Positions 41,629 to 51,058 of a stretch of 64,000 nucleotides of DNA are shown piece after piece. The notes beneath the pieces are model-generated. The model was not told the DNA's origin and searched no databases. It was given only the letters and a program-made list of their open reading frames with translations. Source of the stretch: Xenorhabdus stockiae (GTDB lineage Bacteria; Pseudomonadota; Gammaproteobacteria; Enterobacterales; Enterobacteriaceae); contig NZ_NJAJ01000019.1 of NCBI RefSeq assembly GCF_002632825.1, positions 1-64,000 on the forward strand, read 5' to 3'. The stretch's first letter is position 1, and each line of letters starts with the position of its first letter. The position numbers were made by a program, and so were the translations under genes.

Positions 41629-42681
41629 ATGTCAAAAATGCAATTTAATCAGGCTGATTATCCACACAGGCGCTATAACCCTTTAACAGGGCAGTGGGTA
41701 ATTATCTCACCACATAGGCTGAAACGACCGTGGATTGAGGTAGAGAAACCATTACAGCCTCCTGTATCTCCAGTTTACGATAAACAGTGTGCTCTATGCC
41801 CGAATAACACGCGTGCCTCAGGGGATATTAATCCTGATTATCAGGATATCTACGTATTTCAGAACGATTATTCAGCCTTATTGCCGGAAACTCCTGTTGT
41901 CGCCACTACTGACGATCCGCTGTTTATAAGTCAACCGGCAAGAGGAACCTGCTGCGTTATCTGCTTTTCACCAAACCACAGTAAAACCTTTCCTGAATTA
42001 TCTCTGACAAATATCCGCCGTATTATTGATGTCTGGAACAGTCAAATAGAAGAACTTGGACAACGCTATATCTGGGTTCAGGTATTTGAGAATAAAGGGG
42101 AGATGATGGGGTGTTCCCAGCCTCATCCACACGGACAAATATGGGCCAGTGATTTTCTGCCTAATGAGCTGGTTCGCAAAGATGAGTTACTGAGGCAATA
42201 TTATGATCAGCATGGCGCTAATTTATTACTGGATTATGCCAGAGCTGAACAGAAAAACGGTGTGCGCACAGTCGTGGATACCAAATACTGGCTGGCTGTT
42301 GTGCCTTATTGGGCGGTGTGGCCGTTTGAAACAATGTTGTTGCCGAAAAGCCCTATCCGGCGTATGAATGAACTGACAGAAGTGCAGCGTGAAGACCTGG
42401 CCGTTGCGATGAAAAAACTGACCAGCCGATACGATAACCTGTTCCAATGCTCCTTTCCTTATTCTATGGGCTGGCATTTCGCTCCTTTTTTTACCAATAA
42501 ACAGGCCGATATTGAGCACTGGCAGTTACATGCGTTGTTTTATCCGCCATTATTGCGTTCTGCAACTATCCGTAAATTTTTAGTGGGTTATGAGATGCTG
42601 GCTGAATCCCAGCGCGATCTGACACCGGAACAGGCTGCACAACGGCTGCGGGATGTCAGTGATGTTCATTTCAGGAGTTGA
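41629..42681 (+). CDS. galT: Galactose-1-phosphate uridylyltransferase
   Basis: GalT exchanges UMP between UDP-glucose and galactose-1-phosphate. The 350-residue protein has the zinc-site cysteines in [13 protein letters not shown], the [21 protein letters not shown] start, the catalytic HxHxQ motif in [12 protein letters not shown], and [24 protein letters not shown] near the C-terminus. It is separated from galE by a 127-bp gap with a hairpin, and galK begins 35 bp downstream. Confidence 0.97.
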   Translation: MSKMQFNQADYPHRRYNPLTGQWVIISPHRLKRPWIEVEKPLQPPVSPVYDKQCALCPNNTRASGDINPDYQDIYVFQNDYSALLPETPVVATTDDPLFISQPARGTCCVICFSPNHSKTFPELSLTNIRRIIDVWNSQIEELGQRYIWVQVFENKGEMMGCSQPHPHGQIWASDFLPNELVRKDELLRQYYDQHGANLLLDYARAEQKNGVRTVVDTKYWLAVVPYWAVWPFETMLLPKSPIRRMNELTEVQREDLAVAMKKLTSRYDNLFQCSFPYSMGWHFAPFFTNKQADIEHWQLHALFYPPLLRSATIRKFLVGYEMLAESQRDLTPEQAAQRLRDVSDVHFRS

Positions 42682-42716
42682 AATCCCTGATACAGCATTT
42701 TACGAGGAGCGCGGTG

Positions 42717-43880
42717 ATGAAGGCATTAATTCAAAAAGTCACTGAATCTTTTAATGTAGTTTTTCACTCTTCACCGACTCATTTTTTTCAGGCTCCCGGA
42801 CGGGTGAATTTAATTGGCGAACATACCGACTATAACGAGGGGTTTGTCTTACCCTGTGCGATTGATTATCAGACGGTAGCTGCTGCTGCCAAACGCGATG
42901 ATACGCTGATCCGGGTGATTGCTGTTGATTATCAAAATGATCGTGATGAATTCGATCTCTCTAAGCCGATCCCTTTTCATCAGGATAAAATGTGGGCGAA
43001 TTATATCCGCGGTGTGGTGGTGATGTTGATCCAACATGGTTACTCATTTGGTGGAATGGATATCGCAATAAGCGGGAATATCCCACAGGGGGCGGGTCTC
43101 AGCTCTTCGGCATCGCTGGAAGTGGTTATCGGCCTGACCATCAACGTGCTTTATCAGCTCGGCATTAATCGGAAGTTGATTGCCGTTAATGGTCAGCAGG
43201 CCGAAAATCAATTTGTAGGTTGTAAATCCGGTGTCATGGATCAACTTATTTCAGCCTGCGGCGAAGAAGGTCACGCTTTGCTGATTGATTGCCGCACCCT
43301 TGAAATACAGGCTGTTCCGATGCCGGAAAATATCACTGTGATGATTATTAATTCCAATCGGCAGCGCGGTCTTGTAGACAGCGAATACAATATGCGGCGT
43401 CAGCAGTGCGAAGCAGCTGCCCGAATTCTCGGTGTCCGGGCATTGCGCGATGTCTCTATTCATGATTTCAATGCGAAGCAGAAACAATTGGATGCTGTGC
43501 TTGCCAAACGAGCCCGCCACGTTATTACTGAAAATGCCCGGACTCAGGCTGCTGTTGCTGCTTTAAGGTCAGGAGACTTATCCCGCCTCAGCCAGCTTAT
43601 GGCTGAATCTCACTTCTCTATGCGTGACGATTTTGAAATTACCGTCCATGAAATAGATGTGTTGGTGGAGATTGTGAAAAATGTTATTGGAGATCGGGGA
43701 GGTGTCCGTATGACAGGTGGTGGTTTTGGCGGCTGTATCGTTGTATTGCTTCCCTCTGATTTGGAGAGCGATGTGAGACAGGCCATCGAAAGTGAATACC
43801 AGATAAAAACTGGCCTGCAAGCGTCTATTTACATTTGTCAGGCAAGCAGGGGGGCAAGCCAGTTGATAAATCAGGCATAA
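42717..43880 (+). CDS. galK: Galactokinase
   Basis: GalK phosphorylates alpha-galactose. The 387-residue protein has the galactokinase signature [19 protein letters not shown], the ATP loop [12 protein letters not shown], and [11 protein letters not shown], as in all GHMP kinases. The frame opens 13 codons earlier, overlapping galT, but the ATG at 42717 has a GAGGAG site and aligns with E. coli. galM, the mutarotase that follows in E. coli, is absent from this locus; an O-methyltransferase follows instead. Confidence 0.96.
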   Translation: MKALIQKVTESFNVVFHSSPTHFFQAPGRVNLIGEHTDYNEGFVLPCAIDYQTVAAAAKRDDTLIRVIAVDYQNDRDEFDLSKPIPFHQDKMWANYIRGVVVMLIQHGYSFGGMDIAISGNIPQGAGLSSSASLEVVIGLTINVLYQLGINRKLIAVNGQQAENQFVGCKSGVMDQLISACGEEGHALLIDCRTLEIQAVPMPENITVMIINSNRQRGLVDSEYNMRRQQCEAAARILGVRALRDVSIHDFNAKQKQLDAVLAKRARHVITENARTQAAVAALRSGDLSRLSQLMAESHFSMRDDFEITVHEIDVLVEIVKNVIGDRGGVRMTGGGFGGCIVVLLPSDLESDVRQAIESEYQIKTGLQASIYICQASRGASQLINQA

Positions 43881-43974
43881 ATGGCTGGCTTTTATTTTTG
43901 GTTAACTTATATTCAGGTTGAATCTGGGCATGAGTAAACATTTGTCTTATTTTTTTATAAAGAGGAGTGTTGTC

Positions 43975-44667
43975 TTGAATAGCAATCTGCAATACGAAGA
44001 ATTACAACAACAATGGTCATCAGTTGATAGTTATCTAAAGAAGAGCCTGTTACATCCTGTATCTCATCTCGAACAAACCCTTGAATATAACGCCAGTCAG
44101 GGATTACCTGCCATTGATGTTTCCGCCCTGCAAGGGCAGTTTTTGATGATGATGGTTCAGATCAGCGGAGCAAAACGCATTCTCGAAATCGGCACGTTAG
44201 GTGGCTATAGTGCTCAATATATGGCCAAAGCATTACCCGATGATGGTTTACTCATCACGCTGGAAAAAAATCCCAAAATGGTACAGATTGCACGGCGTAA
44301 TATCGAATTAGCTCAACTCACTCATAAGATTGAAGTTATCGAGGGAGATGCCAATGAGACTTTACCAACGTTGAGTGAAAGAGCACCTTTCGATCTGATT
44401 TTTATTGATGCTGATAAACGGAGTAGCCAGATTTATCTCGATTGGGCAATTAAACTGGGTCGTCCGGGCAGTATTATCATCATGGATAATGTCGTTCGTG
44501 GCGGTGCAGTTATCCATGAGCAGCGTGATGAGTTCGCTGAAGGTATTCATCAGACACTGGATAAGATACTTAATCGTCCGGAAATCACCGTAACTGCTTT
44601 GCAGACGGTGGGGGAAAAAGGCTGGGATGGATTTGCATTGTTACGGATAAATGATGACGTGAATTAA
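43975..44667 (+). CDS. SAM-dependent O-methyltransferase
   Basis: The 230-residue protein belongs to the caffeoyl-CoA/catechol O-methyltransferase-like family. It has ILEIGTLGGYSAQYMAKALP (SAM loop, near residue 68), LITLEKNPKMVQIARRNIE, FDLIFIDADKRSSQIYLDWAI with the metal-binding Asp, and IIMDNVVRGG. The start is TTG at 43975, with AGGAG 7 nt upstream; earlier ATGs lack a site. The substrate is likely a small catechol or hydroxylated aromatic. It follows galK by 94 bp on the same strand. Confidence 0.85.
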   Translation: MNSNLQYEELQQQWSSVDSYLKKSLLHPVSHLEQTLEYNASQGLPAIDVSALQGQFLMMMVQISGAKRILEIGTLGGYSAQYMAKALPDDGLLITLEKNPKMVQIARRNIELAQLTHKIEVIEGDANETLPTLSERAPFDLIFIDADKRSSQIYLDWAIKLGRPGSIIIMDNVVRGGAVIHEQRDEFAEGIHQTLDKILNRPEITVTALQTVGEKGWDGFALLRINDDVN

Positions 44668-44702
44668 TTCGGGCAGGGTAATCCCCTTGTTACATTCCCT
44701 TT

Positions 44703-44754
44703 GGTAGATCCCTGCTGGTGGCACCGTCAGGCGTATTTCAGCCAGAGATCTACC
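44703..44754. repeat. Long-loop inverted repeat
   Basis: Arms GGTAGATCCCTG and CAGAGATCTACC (11 of 12 pairs) are separated by 28 nt, directly after the O-methyltransferase gene and before an ERIC remnant. It could act as a weak terminator or be the edge of a repeat element. Confidence 0.45.
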
Positions 44755-44762
44755 GAGAATTT

Positions 44763-44812
44763 TACCTGTCGTCTTTCAGGCTGTCTTAAAGAAGCAACCT
44801 GAAATCCATTGG
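44763..44812. repeat. ERIC remnant
   Basis: TACCTGTCGTCTTTCAGGCTG resembles one ERIC end and GCAACCTGAAATCCATT the other, with about 80 bp of the centre missing. Confidence 0.5.
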
Positions 44813-44826
44813 TCGCTGGCACTTCT

Positions 44827-45318
44827 TCAACTCCGGATTTTATGGATTTTTTCCTCTTTATTTGGTCCATTAATTACTTTGGCTTCCCTTGCTGACTGGC
44901 ATGCCTTACGTTCATTTGATTCACGATCTTTAATCACTCTCGCCGTTTCATCTACAGTAGGAAGTGAAAACCCCATATCATCATAGGCTCCGAAACCGGT
45001 CAGATGGTAACTACTGAATGGGGCATCCACAGGAATACGGAATTCCTTTTTTTCTCCCGGTGCCAGTGAATCAAATGAATACACAATGAGTGATTGCGGG
45101 TCGCAGGTTGTATTAAGGGGTAAAATTGCCAGATATCCACCAGCCACAGGCTCATCTCCCTGATTTTGCATTGTTCCCCCGACGAAGAATTGTCCTTTTG
45201 CTCCCAATCCCATGTGGAATAACAGGTGAGCTTCCCCTTGTGCCCACAGTACCGGGCTGAAAAAGCCACTTATCATTAATATCAATAACATTCTGTATGA
45301 GTAACTTCCCCGTTTCAT
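44827..45318 (-). CDS. Exported protein, possible lipase immunity protein
   Basis: The 163-residue product has a clear signal peptide (hydrophobic stretch MLLILMISGFFSPVLWAQG, cleavage likely after the WAQ/A-type site near residue 26). The mature part is a beta-rich domain (AHLLFHMGLGAKGQFFVGG, GGYLAILPLNTTCDPQSL) with a charged C-terminal tail. I recognise no family with confidence. It lies 53 bp downstream of a cytosolic-looking class 3 lipase on the same strand, the arrangement of a lipase effector followed by a periplasmic immunity protein. That role is inference. Confidence 0.6.
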   Translation of the reverse strand: MKRGSYSYRMLLILMISGFFSPVLWAQGEAHLLFHMGLGAKGQFFVGGTMQNQGDEPVAGGYLAILPLNTTCDPQSLIVYSFDSLAPGEKKEFRIPVDAPFSSYHLTGFGAYDDMGFSLPTVDETARVIKDRESNERKACQSAREAKVINGPNKEEKIHKIRS

Positions 45319-45371
45319 TGTCTCTCCTCCTTTACTGAATGATTGTATTCTGGCTCAGTGAATTGCCTATA

Positions 45372-46307
45372 TTACTGATTGGATGGTGGTGTCAGAGAGA
45401 CACACTTTGCTGTTTTTTTTACATCTTCTGAGTCTGCGTCCTGAGGTTCATTGAGCAGTTTTTTGAACTGTTCAGGATCCAGCAGGGCGATATAACTGGT
45501 TAAATAATGGTTGCATCTCAGACTGTCAGTGATATTGAGGCCATCCGGTGCTTTAAGGATCGTTGATTTTGTCAGGGATTCATACTCCAGTATGAATGGA
45601 ATATCAGGAGGCAGATGAGGCACCAGATCATTTTCATATCTGAATGTTTCATAGTTTGCAAAATGGTTATCGATATAGTTAATAAATTCATGGTTACCGG
45701 CTTTTGGGCTGGCAAACAGGATCGCTTTGTGTTTATCGCCAAGCAAGGGAATATCTCTCATAAGATAGGTCGCAATGACTGCGCCAAGGCTATGACCCAA
45801 TATAGTGTATGCAGTATTGATACCGATGAATTGAGCAACCGCATTGGGAAATCTGAGGTGGCTGTAACTATCTTTCGATTCAGGCTCAACAATAGTCAGT
45901 TTCAGTGAATTATAAACACTATAAAATCCCATACTGACTTTTTGTTGGGGAGTATCAGCCCACGGTGAGGTGAAGACTGGTACGATATCATGTAATGCTT
46001 CAAACAGATTGGAGCTGTCGGTACCCCTGATAACAATGACATACTCTGCCGGCGTTTTTTTATTCTTAGCAATATATCCATAACAAACATGGTTAGGCAG
46101 CATAATTAAAAATTGCTGATTATTTTTGGGGTTTACGGAAAAAGAGAGGTCATTACCACTAATATAAGCTACTAAATCCCAGCCATCTTCTGCTAAACGC
46201 GGGTCTGCGGGGGGAGTCGGATTATTGTAATACTGACTGTTCATCTCTGCTGCATACAGTATCAATGATGCCTGTTGAGCTTCTTTGGTTAACATATTGT
46301 TATACAT
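45372..46307 (-). CDS. Class 3 lipase (Pdl-like)
   Basis: The 311-residue protein is an alpha/beta-hydrolase of the lipase class 3 family. The nucleophile is Ser173 in GHSLGA, and Asp227 (RYENDLVPHLPP) and His267 (RCNHYLTSY) complete a plausible triad; the oxyanion region VIVIRGTDSSN is near residue 90. There is no signal peptide. Photorhabdus encodes similar Pdl lipases, some near toxin-complex genes. Followed by an exported protein, it could be a type VI-delivered antibacterial phospholipase, but no vgrG, hcp or PAAR gene is in view. An intracellular or toxin-associated lipase is the alternative. Confidence 0.82.
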   Translation of the reverse strand: MYNNMLTKEAQQASLILYAAEMNSQYYNNPTPPADPRLAEDGWDLVAYISGNDLSFSVNPKNNQQFLIMLPNHVCYGYIAKNKKTPAEYVIVIRGTDSSNLFEALHDIVPVFTSPWADTPQQKVSMGFYSVYNSLKLTIVEPESKDSYSHLRFPNAVAQFIGINTAYTILGHSLGAVIATYLMRDIPLLGDKHKAILFASPKAGNHEFINYIDNHFANYETFRYENDLVPHLPPDIPFILEYESLTKSTILKAPDGLNITDSLRCNHYLTSYIALLDPEQFKKLLNEPQDADSEDVKKTAKCVSLTPPSNQ

Positions 46308-46722
46308 TATTATTAACTCCTCTTGATACCGCTCGTTTTTCCGGTGACCTTTTAGCTGTGTCGTTCCTTTTCATTCGCCGAGGCGCAACTGGAAATTCAG
46401 CGGGTATATTATTATTGGCTGTGTGTATCTGTCATTTTTGTTGTACTGCAATATCAAATTTTATCAGCATAAAAAATACAGAAAGGATAATTTAAGCGTA
46501 TATCATCCTGACAGGATTTCTGAGAATTTGAGTCATTGATATAACATTTTAGTTAAGAGTCTGTATTAGAAAGTACTTACTATTGTTCAATATCGAATTA
46601 ATTAATTACTTTTAGTTATATGTAGTTTTGATTTGTTCTTTTTAATCTATTGTCTAACGGCGTTATTCTTCACGGATCTATAAGTCTTACTTTCAAATAT
46701 TACTGAATATTAAGAGGCTAAT
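46308..46722. other. Intergenic region lipase / CBS
   Basis: About 415 bp between divergent genes. The part nearest the lipase holds a degenerate ERIC (46325-46410); the rest is AT-rich without an ORF or clear operator. Confidence 0.5.
46325..46410. repeat. Degenerate ERIC element
   Basis: GATACCGCTCGTTTTTC and GCGCAACTGGAAATTCAG plus the terminal GGGTATA match the two ERIC ends, with a shortened, diverged centre. Confidence 0.55.
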
Positions 46723-48093
46723 ATGTCTGCACCACGTTCGGTTCTGGAGTTGATCGGGAATACACCGTTGCTGGAACTGACCCATCTGGATACCGGCCCA
46801 TGCCAACTCTTTATTAAGCTAGAGAACCAGAATCCGGGCGGTTCTATTAAAGACAGAGTTGCACTCTCAATGATTGAACAGGCAGAAAAACAGGGGTTAC
46901 TGAAACCCGGTGGCACTATCATTGAAGCAACGGCTGGTAATACCGGTATTGGGTTAGCACTGGTTGCTGCCATGAAAGGTTATAAGCTGATACTGGTTGT
47001 ACCGGATAAGATGAGCAGGGAAAAAATATATCACCTGAGAGCATTGGGAACGGATGTCCGTCTGACCCGTTCTGATGTGGGTAAGGGGCATCCGGAATAT
47101 TATCAGGATTATGCGTTGCGTCTGTCGAAGGAAATCAGTGGCGCGTATTACATTGATCAGTTTAATAATGCATCTAATTCACTGGCTCATATGACAACGA
47201 CCGGCCCTGAAATATGGCAGCAGATGGAACACGATGTAGATGCTGTTGTTGTTGGTGTGGGATCAGGCGGAACGCTTGGCGGTTTAAGCCAGTATTTCCG
47301 GGAAGTTTCTCCCGATACCCGATTTATTCTTGCTGATCCTAAAGGCTCTATTCTTGCTGATTATGTTGAATATGGCCATTACGATGAGGCGGGAAGCTGG
47401 TTCGTTGAAGGGATTGGCGAGGATTTTATCCCACCGCTGGGGGATTTCTCTAATATTAGTCATGCTTACCGGATCGCCGATGCCGAAGCATTTTCTTGTG
47501 CAAGGGAGCTGCTTTTACAGGAAGGTGTTCTTGTTGGTTCATCTTCAGGCACGTTATTGTCTGCGGCATTACGCTATTGCCGGGCACAGAAAACACCAAA
47601 GCGTGTGGTAACTCTGGCTTGTGATAGTGGCAATAAATATTTATCCAAAATGTTTAATGACTACTGGCTACTGGAACAAGGGCTGCGTTCACAGCAGAAA
47701 GAAAATGATTTAAGTGATTACGTGACATATCGCTACCGGGATGGCGCGACAGTTTTTGTTTCTCCACAGGATACCCTACAGATTGCTCATGGGCGAATGC
47801 GGTTGTATGACATTTCGCAACTCCCTGTACTCGATAATGACCAGATTGTCGGCATTATTGATGAGTGGGACTTGATGAATGCCATTCAGGCTGATTCTCA
47901 TAATTTCTCTTTATCAGTCAGTCAGGCCATGACCAGCCAGGTTAAGACTCTCCATAAAAATGCACCATTGGAGCAACTGGTTGCAACCTTTGATGCGGGT
48001 CATGTGGCGCTGATTGTTGATGATAATAAAAACTTTATTGGCCTTGTTACCCGTACTGATGTGCTGAACGCATGGCGTCAACAACTCAATTAA
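46723..48093 (+). CDS. Cystathionine beta-synthase
   Basis: The 456-residue protein has the fold-type II PLP domain (VLELIGNTPLLELTHL; PLP lysine in NPGGSIKDR; ATAGNTGIGLALVAA; GVGSGGTLGG; GSSSGTLLSAAL) followed by a pair of CBS domains from about residue 330 (PVLDNDQIVGIIDEWDLM, VDDNKNFIGLVTRTDVL). This layout marks cystathionine beta-synthase rather than CysK. It condenses serine and homocysteine to cystathionine, the first step of reverse transsulfuration. The next gene encodes a cystathionine gamma-lyase-type enzyme, 20 bp downstream, supporting the pathway. It is unusual among enterobacteria. Confidence 0.85.
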   Translation: MSAPRSVLELIGNTPLLELTHLDTGPCQLFIKLENQNPGGSIKDRVALSMIEQAEKQGLLKPGGTIIEATAGNTGIGLALVAAMKGYKLILVVPDKMSREKIYHLRALGTDVRLTRSDVGKGHPEYYQDYALRLSKEISGAYYIDQFNNASNSLAHMTTTGPEIWQQMEHDVDAVVVGVGSGGTLGGLSQYFREVSPDTRFILADPKGSILADYVEYGHYDEAGSWFVEGIGEDFIPPLGDFSNISHAYRIADAEAFSCARELLLQEGVLVGSSSGTLLSAALRYCRAQKTPKRVVTLACDSGNKYLSKMFNDYWLLEQGLRSQQKENDLSDYVTYRYRDGATVFVSPQDTLQIAHGRMRLYDISQLPVLDNDQIVGIIDEWDLMNAIQADSHNFSLSVSQAMTSQVKTLHKNAPLEQLVATFDAGHVALIVDDNKNFIGLVTRTDVLNAWRQQLN

Positions 48094-48113
48094 CCTATTT
48101 CAGGAATAACTTA

Positions 48114-49268
48114 ATGACTAAATTTGATACTAAAAGCGTTCACGCCGGCTATGTCCCTGATCATACAGGGGCTGTAATGCCTGCAATCTATGCCACATCC
48201 ACTTATGCGCAACCTGCACCGGGTCAGCATACGGGATACGAGTATTCCCGTAGTGGTAACCCCACGCGGGATGCTCTGGAGCGGGCGATTGCTGAACTGG
48301 AAAATGGCAGCCGGGGTTATGCATTTGGCTCGGGTTTAGCAGCCAGTTCGACGATTCTGGAATTACTTGATAAAGACAGCCACATCGTTGCTGTGGATGA
48401 TCTGTATGGCGGTACTTACCGGTTACTGGAAAAAGTGCGTCGCCGGACTGCCGGATTGCGTGTCACCTATGTCGAAGCGGGAGATACTGCGGCACTGGAA
48501 GCGGCTATCCAACCTGATACAAAAATGATTTGGGTGGAAACGCCAACCAACCCATTGCTTAAACTGGCAGATTTGGCCGCAATTGCTCAGGTAGCACAAC
48601 ACCATAAAATTATCAGTGTTGCAGATAATACGTTTGCTTCTCCTTATATCCAGCGCCCACTGGATTTAGGGTTTGATATTGTTGTTCATTCCGCAACTAA
48701 ATATCTGAATGGTCATTCCGATGTTGTTGCTGGCCTTGCGGTAGTGGGAAACAATGCTGAATTGGCTGAGCAGCTTGCTTTCCTGCAAAATTCAATTGGT
48801 GGGATCCTTGACCCTTTCAGTAGTTTCCTTGTCTTGCGTGGTATACGGACACTATCACTGCGTATGGAAAGACATATCAGCAATGCAGAAAAAATTGCCC
48901 ACTGGCTGGAACAGCAGCCACAAATAGAAAAAGTCTTTTACCCTGGTCTTGATTCTCATCCTCAGCATGAGCTGGCGAAGCGTCAGATGAAAGGTGCTGG
49001 TGGCATGATTTCTATTGTGCTGAAAGGGGATGATGATACTACTCATCGGATGATAAAAGCACTGAAACTATTCACACTGGCTGAAAGTCTGGGTGGCGTG
49101 GAAAGTCTGGTTGGTCAGCCATTTACCATGACTCATGCATCTATTCCGTTGGAAAAACGTTTAGCGGCAGGCATTACACCACAATTAATCCGTCTTTCAG
49201 TGGGTATTGAGAATGTCGATGATTTGATTGCCGATTTATCGCAGGCTCTTAGCGCAGCAAATCTGTAA
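48114..49268 (+). CDS. Cystathionine gamma-lyase / gamma-synthase family enzyme
   Basis: The 384-residue protein is a Cys/Met-metabolism PLP enzyme: TKSVHAGYVPD at the start, YEYSRSGNPTRDALERAIAELE, the PLP lysine in DIVVHSATKYLNGHSDVVAG, and AESLGGVESLVGQPFTMTHASIP. Next to cystathionine beta-synthase it most likely cleaves cystathionine to cysteine. MetB-type gamma-synthase activity cannot be excluded from sequence alone. The frame opens inside the upstream gene, but the ATG at 48114 has an AGGAA site and aligns with family starts. Confidence 0.85.
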   Translation: MTKFDTKSVHAGYVPDHTGAVMPAIYATSTYAQPAPGQHTGYEYSRSGNPTRDALERAIAELENGSRGYAFGSGLAASSTILELLDKDSHIVAVDDLYGGTYRLLEKVRRRTAGLRVTYVEAGDTAALEAAIQPDTKMIWVETPTNPLLKLADLAAIAQVAQHHKIISVADNTFASPYIQRPLDLGFDIVVHSATKYLNGHSDVVAGLAVVGNNAELAEQLAFLQNSIGGILDPFSSFLVLRGIRTLSLRMERHISNAEKIAHWLEQQPQIEKVFYPGLDSHPQHELAKRQMKGAGGMISIVLKGDDDTTHRMIKALKLFTLAESLGGVESLVGQPFTMTHASIPLEKRLAAGITPQLIRLSVGIENVDDLIADLSQALSAANL

Positions 49269-49276
49269 AGCTGAAA

Positions 49277-49418
49277 TATACACGTCGTCTTTCAAGTTGC
49301 CTCTTTGTTGGTTGTGCTCGCTCACCCCAGTCACCGTTTTTATAAACATACGGTTATCTATGTGACTGGGGGTTTTCTCCCTTGCAGCCGGGACGCATCT
49401 TGAAATTCATTGTGTATA
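49277..49418. repeat. ERIC element with expanded centre
   Basis: Both ends (TATACACGTCGTCTTTCAAG and the diverged GAAATTCATTGTGTATA) and the internal CTCACCCCAGTCAC / GTGACTGGGG arms are present over 142 bp. The central loop carries about 15 extra bases relative to the 127-bp form. It sits after the cystathionine gamma-lyase gene. Confidence 0.85.
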
Positions 49419-49465
49419 ATATGCCAGCCCAATTTTCGGGTTGGCATTTTTTTATGTTTTTATTT

Positions 49466-50848
49466 CTATACAGACTCAGTTTTGCCCGCCACTTCTATAG
49501 CATGGCCTACTCGTAGTACTGTTGCATCATCCATTGCCCGGCCAATCACTTGTATACCGATAGGCAGGCCTTGTTTATCCTTCGCTACAGGCAGTGTTAA
49601 GGCCGGTAGCCCCGTGATATTGGCAGGAGTGCATAGGCGAAGATAGGCATTTATGATGGTTTCCTGAGAATTGTCAGACCAAGTAAACGATTCCTGCCCG
49701 ACGAGCGCTGCTGTCTCAGGGACTGTAGGCGTGAGTAAGATATCGATATCATTAAATAATGTATTCCACTGCTGGCATATTATCCGTCTGGCCCGTTGTG
49801 CTTTCAGATAATCTCCGGCAGGTAACAACTGGCCTGCTTCAAGGAAAGTCCGCACATCATCCCCATACAGTGATGCAGACTTACGTAAAGTACGAGAATG
49901 TATTGAAGCCGCCTCAGCCACTGTGATGCCCCACTGGGTTGGCATCAGGTAATCTGCCAGAGGTATGTTGAAGGTCGTGACTTCAGCTCCCTGCTGTTTA
50001 AGGCGTTCTGCGGTCTGTTTTACAGCTGCTTTCACTGATTCAGCAACCTGATCAAAATAATAGTTTTGTGGAATGCCAACCCGTAATCCTTTAATTTCCT
50101 GTTTAGAGAAATCCGCATAATTTGTATTCGGTGCCTGACGGCTTGCCGGGTCACGTTCATCAAAGCCCATTAATGCCTGTAATATTAATCCGGCATCTTC
50201 AACTGTTCGGGTCATCGGCCCGGCATGATCCAGTGACCATGCTAGTGGCGTAACACCATAACAGGAAACTAATCCATAGGTCGGTTTAAAGCCGACAATT
50301 CCGCACAGTGCGGCCGGTATTCTGATAGAACCGCCGGTATCTGTTCCCATTGCTGCCAATACTCCGCCGTAGGCTACCGCAGCAGCAGAACCACCACTGG
50401 AGCCGCCAACGATACGACGAGTATCAAGAGGATTACGTGTTTGTGGCGTAGTTACACCAAATGCAAATTCGTGAGTATGGGTTTTCCCCAGTAAGATGGC
50501 ACCTGCACGATGTAAAGCATCCGTTACTGCACTGTTGGATTGGGCAATATGTCCTGCTCGGACTTTAGAGCTGGCTGTGGTCGGTTTACCGGCGACATCG
50601 AACAGGTCTTTCAATGCCAGAGGGATCCCATGTAACGGCCCGCGATATTTTCTCTGACTGATTTCACGTTCTGCCTGTTTGGCCTGTTCCCGTGCCTCTT
50701 CCGCCCAGACAGATACAAAAGCATTAATCTCTGGCTCTGCTATTTTTATATTGGCAAGGGCGGCATCAACCAGCTCTACCGGAGATAATGTCTGTGCAGC
50801 AATCGCTTGACTGGCTTGAGAAATAGTCAGGTTTTTCAGGTCAATCAT
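49466..50848 (-). CDS. AtzE-like amidase
   Basis: The 460-residue protein is an amidase-signature hydrolase: Lys in GIPLALKDLFDVAGKPTTA (near 79), the cis-Ser in GTDTGGSIRIPAALCGIVGFKPTYG (near 170-178) and the nucleophile region GGSSGGSAAAVAYGG (near 150). Its partner is a DUF4089/AtzG-like small protein translated just before it (ATGA overlap), which points to the AtzE-AtzG type that hydrolyses carboxybiuret or related ureido amides, or to the HpxXY pair of purine catabolism. The actual amide is unknown. It is the last gene of an operon after an MFS exporter. Confidence 0.82.
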   Translation of the reverse strand: MIDLKNLTISQASQAIAAQTLSPVELVDAALANIKIAEPEINAFVSVWAEEAREQAKQAEREISQRKYRGPLHGIPLALKDLFDVAGKPTTASSKVRAGHIAQSNSAVTDALHRAGAILLGKTHTHEFAFGVTTPQTRNPLDTRRIVGGSSGGSAAAVAYGGVLAAMGTDTGGSIRIPAALCGIVGFKPTYGLVSCYGVTPLAWSLDHAGPMTRTVEDAGLILQALMGFDERDPASRQAPNTNYADFSKQEIKGLRVGIPQNYYFDQVAESVKAAVKQTAERLKQQGAEVTTFNIPLADYLMPTQWGITVAEAASIHSRTLRKSASLYGDDVRTFLEAGQLLPAGDYLKAQRARRIICQQWNTLFNDIDILLTPTVPETAALVGQESFTWSDNSQETIINAYLRLCTPANITGLPALTLPVAKDKQGLPIGIQVIGRAMDDATVLRVGHAIEVAGKTESV

Positions 50849-51057
50849 ATTTTTCTTTCTCCTCCGGCATTGAAAGCCAGCGCCGGAAGATCAGCATCAT
50901 CCATCGGCAGCTCATCTAATCGGGCGATTGCCGTACGGATATGATGCAGTGCTCCTGCAATATATTGCGCTCGCTCTGCATCCAGTATCAGGCCGACACT
51001 GGCTGCCAGTAATTGTGTTTCTTCCGCAGATAAAGGATCAGGTACTGTTATATTCAT
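50845..51057 (-). CDS. DUF4089 / AtzG-like small subunit
   Basis: The 70-residue protein is a helical DUF4089 protein (EETQLLAASVGLILDAERAQYIAGALHHIRTAI, split over residues 11-43, then LPALAF near the end). In AtzE-AtzG the small subunit stabilises and activates the amidase. It starts 1 bp after the MFS stop and its own stop overlaps the amidase start by 4 nt, so the three proteins are translationally linked. An AAGGAA site is present in the end of the MFS gene. Confidence 0.8.
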   Translation of the reverse strand: MNITVPDPLSAEETQLLAASVGLILDAERAQYIAGALHHIRTAIARLDELPMDDADLPALAFNAGGERKI

Positions 51058-51058
51058 A

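Noticed and set aside
46723-48093. Cysteine synthase CysK/CysM
   Set aside because: The C-terminal CBS-domain pair and the adjacent gamma-lyase gene indicate cystathionine beta-synthase.
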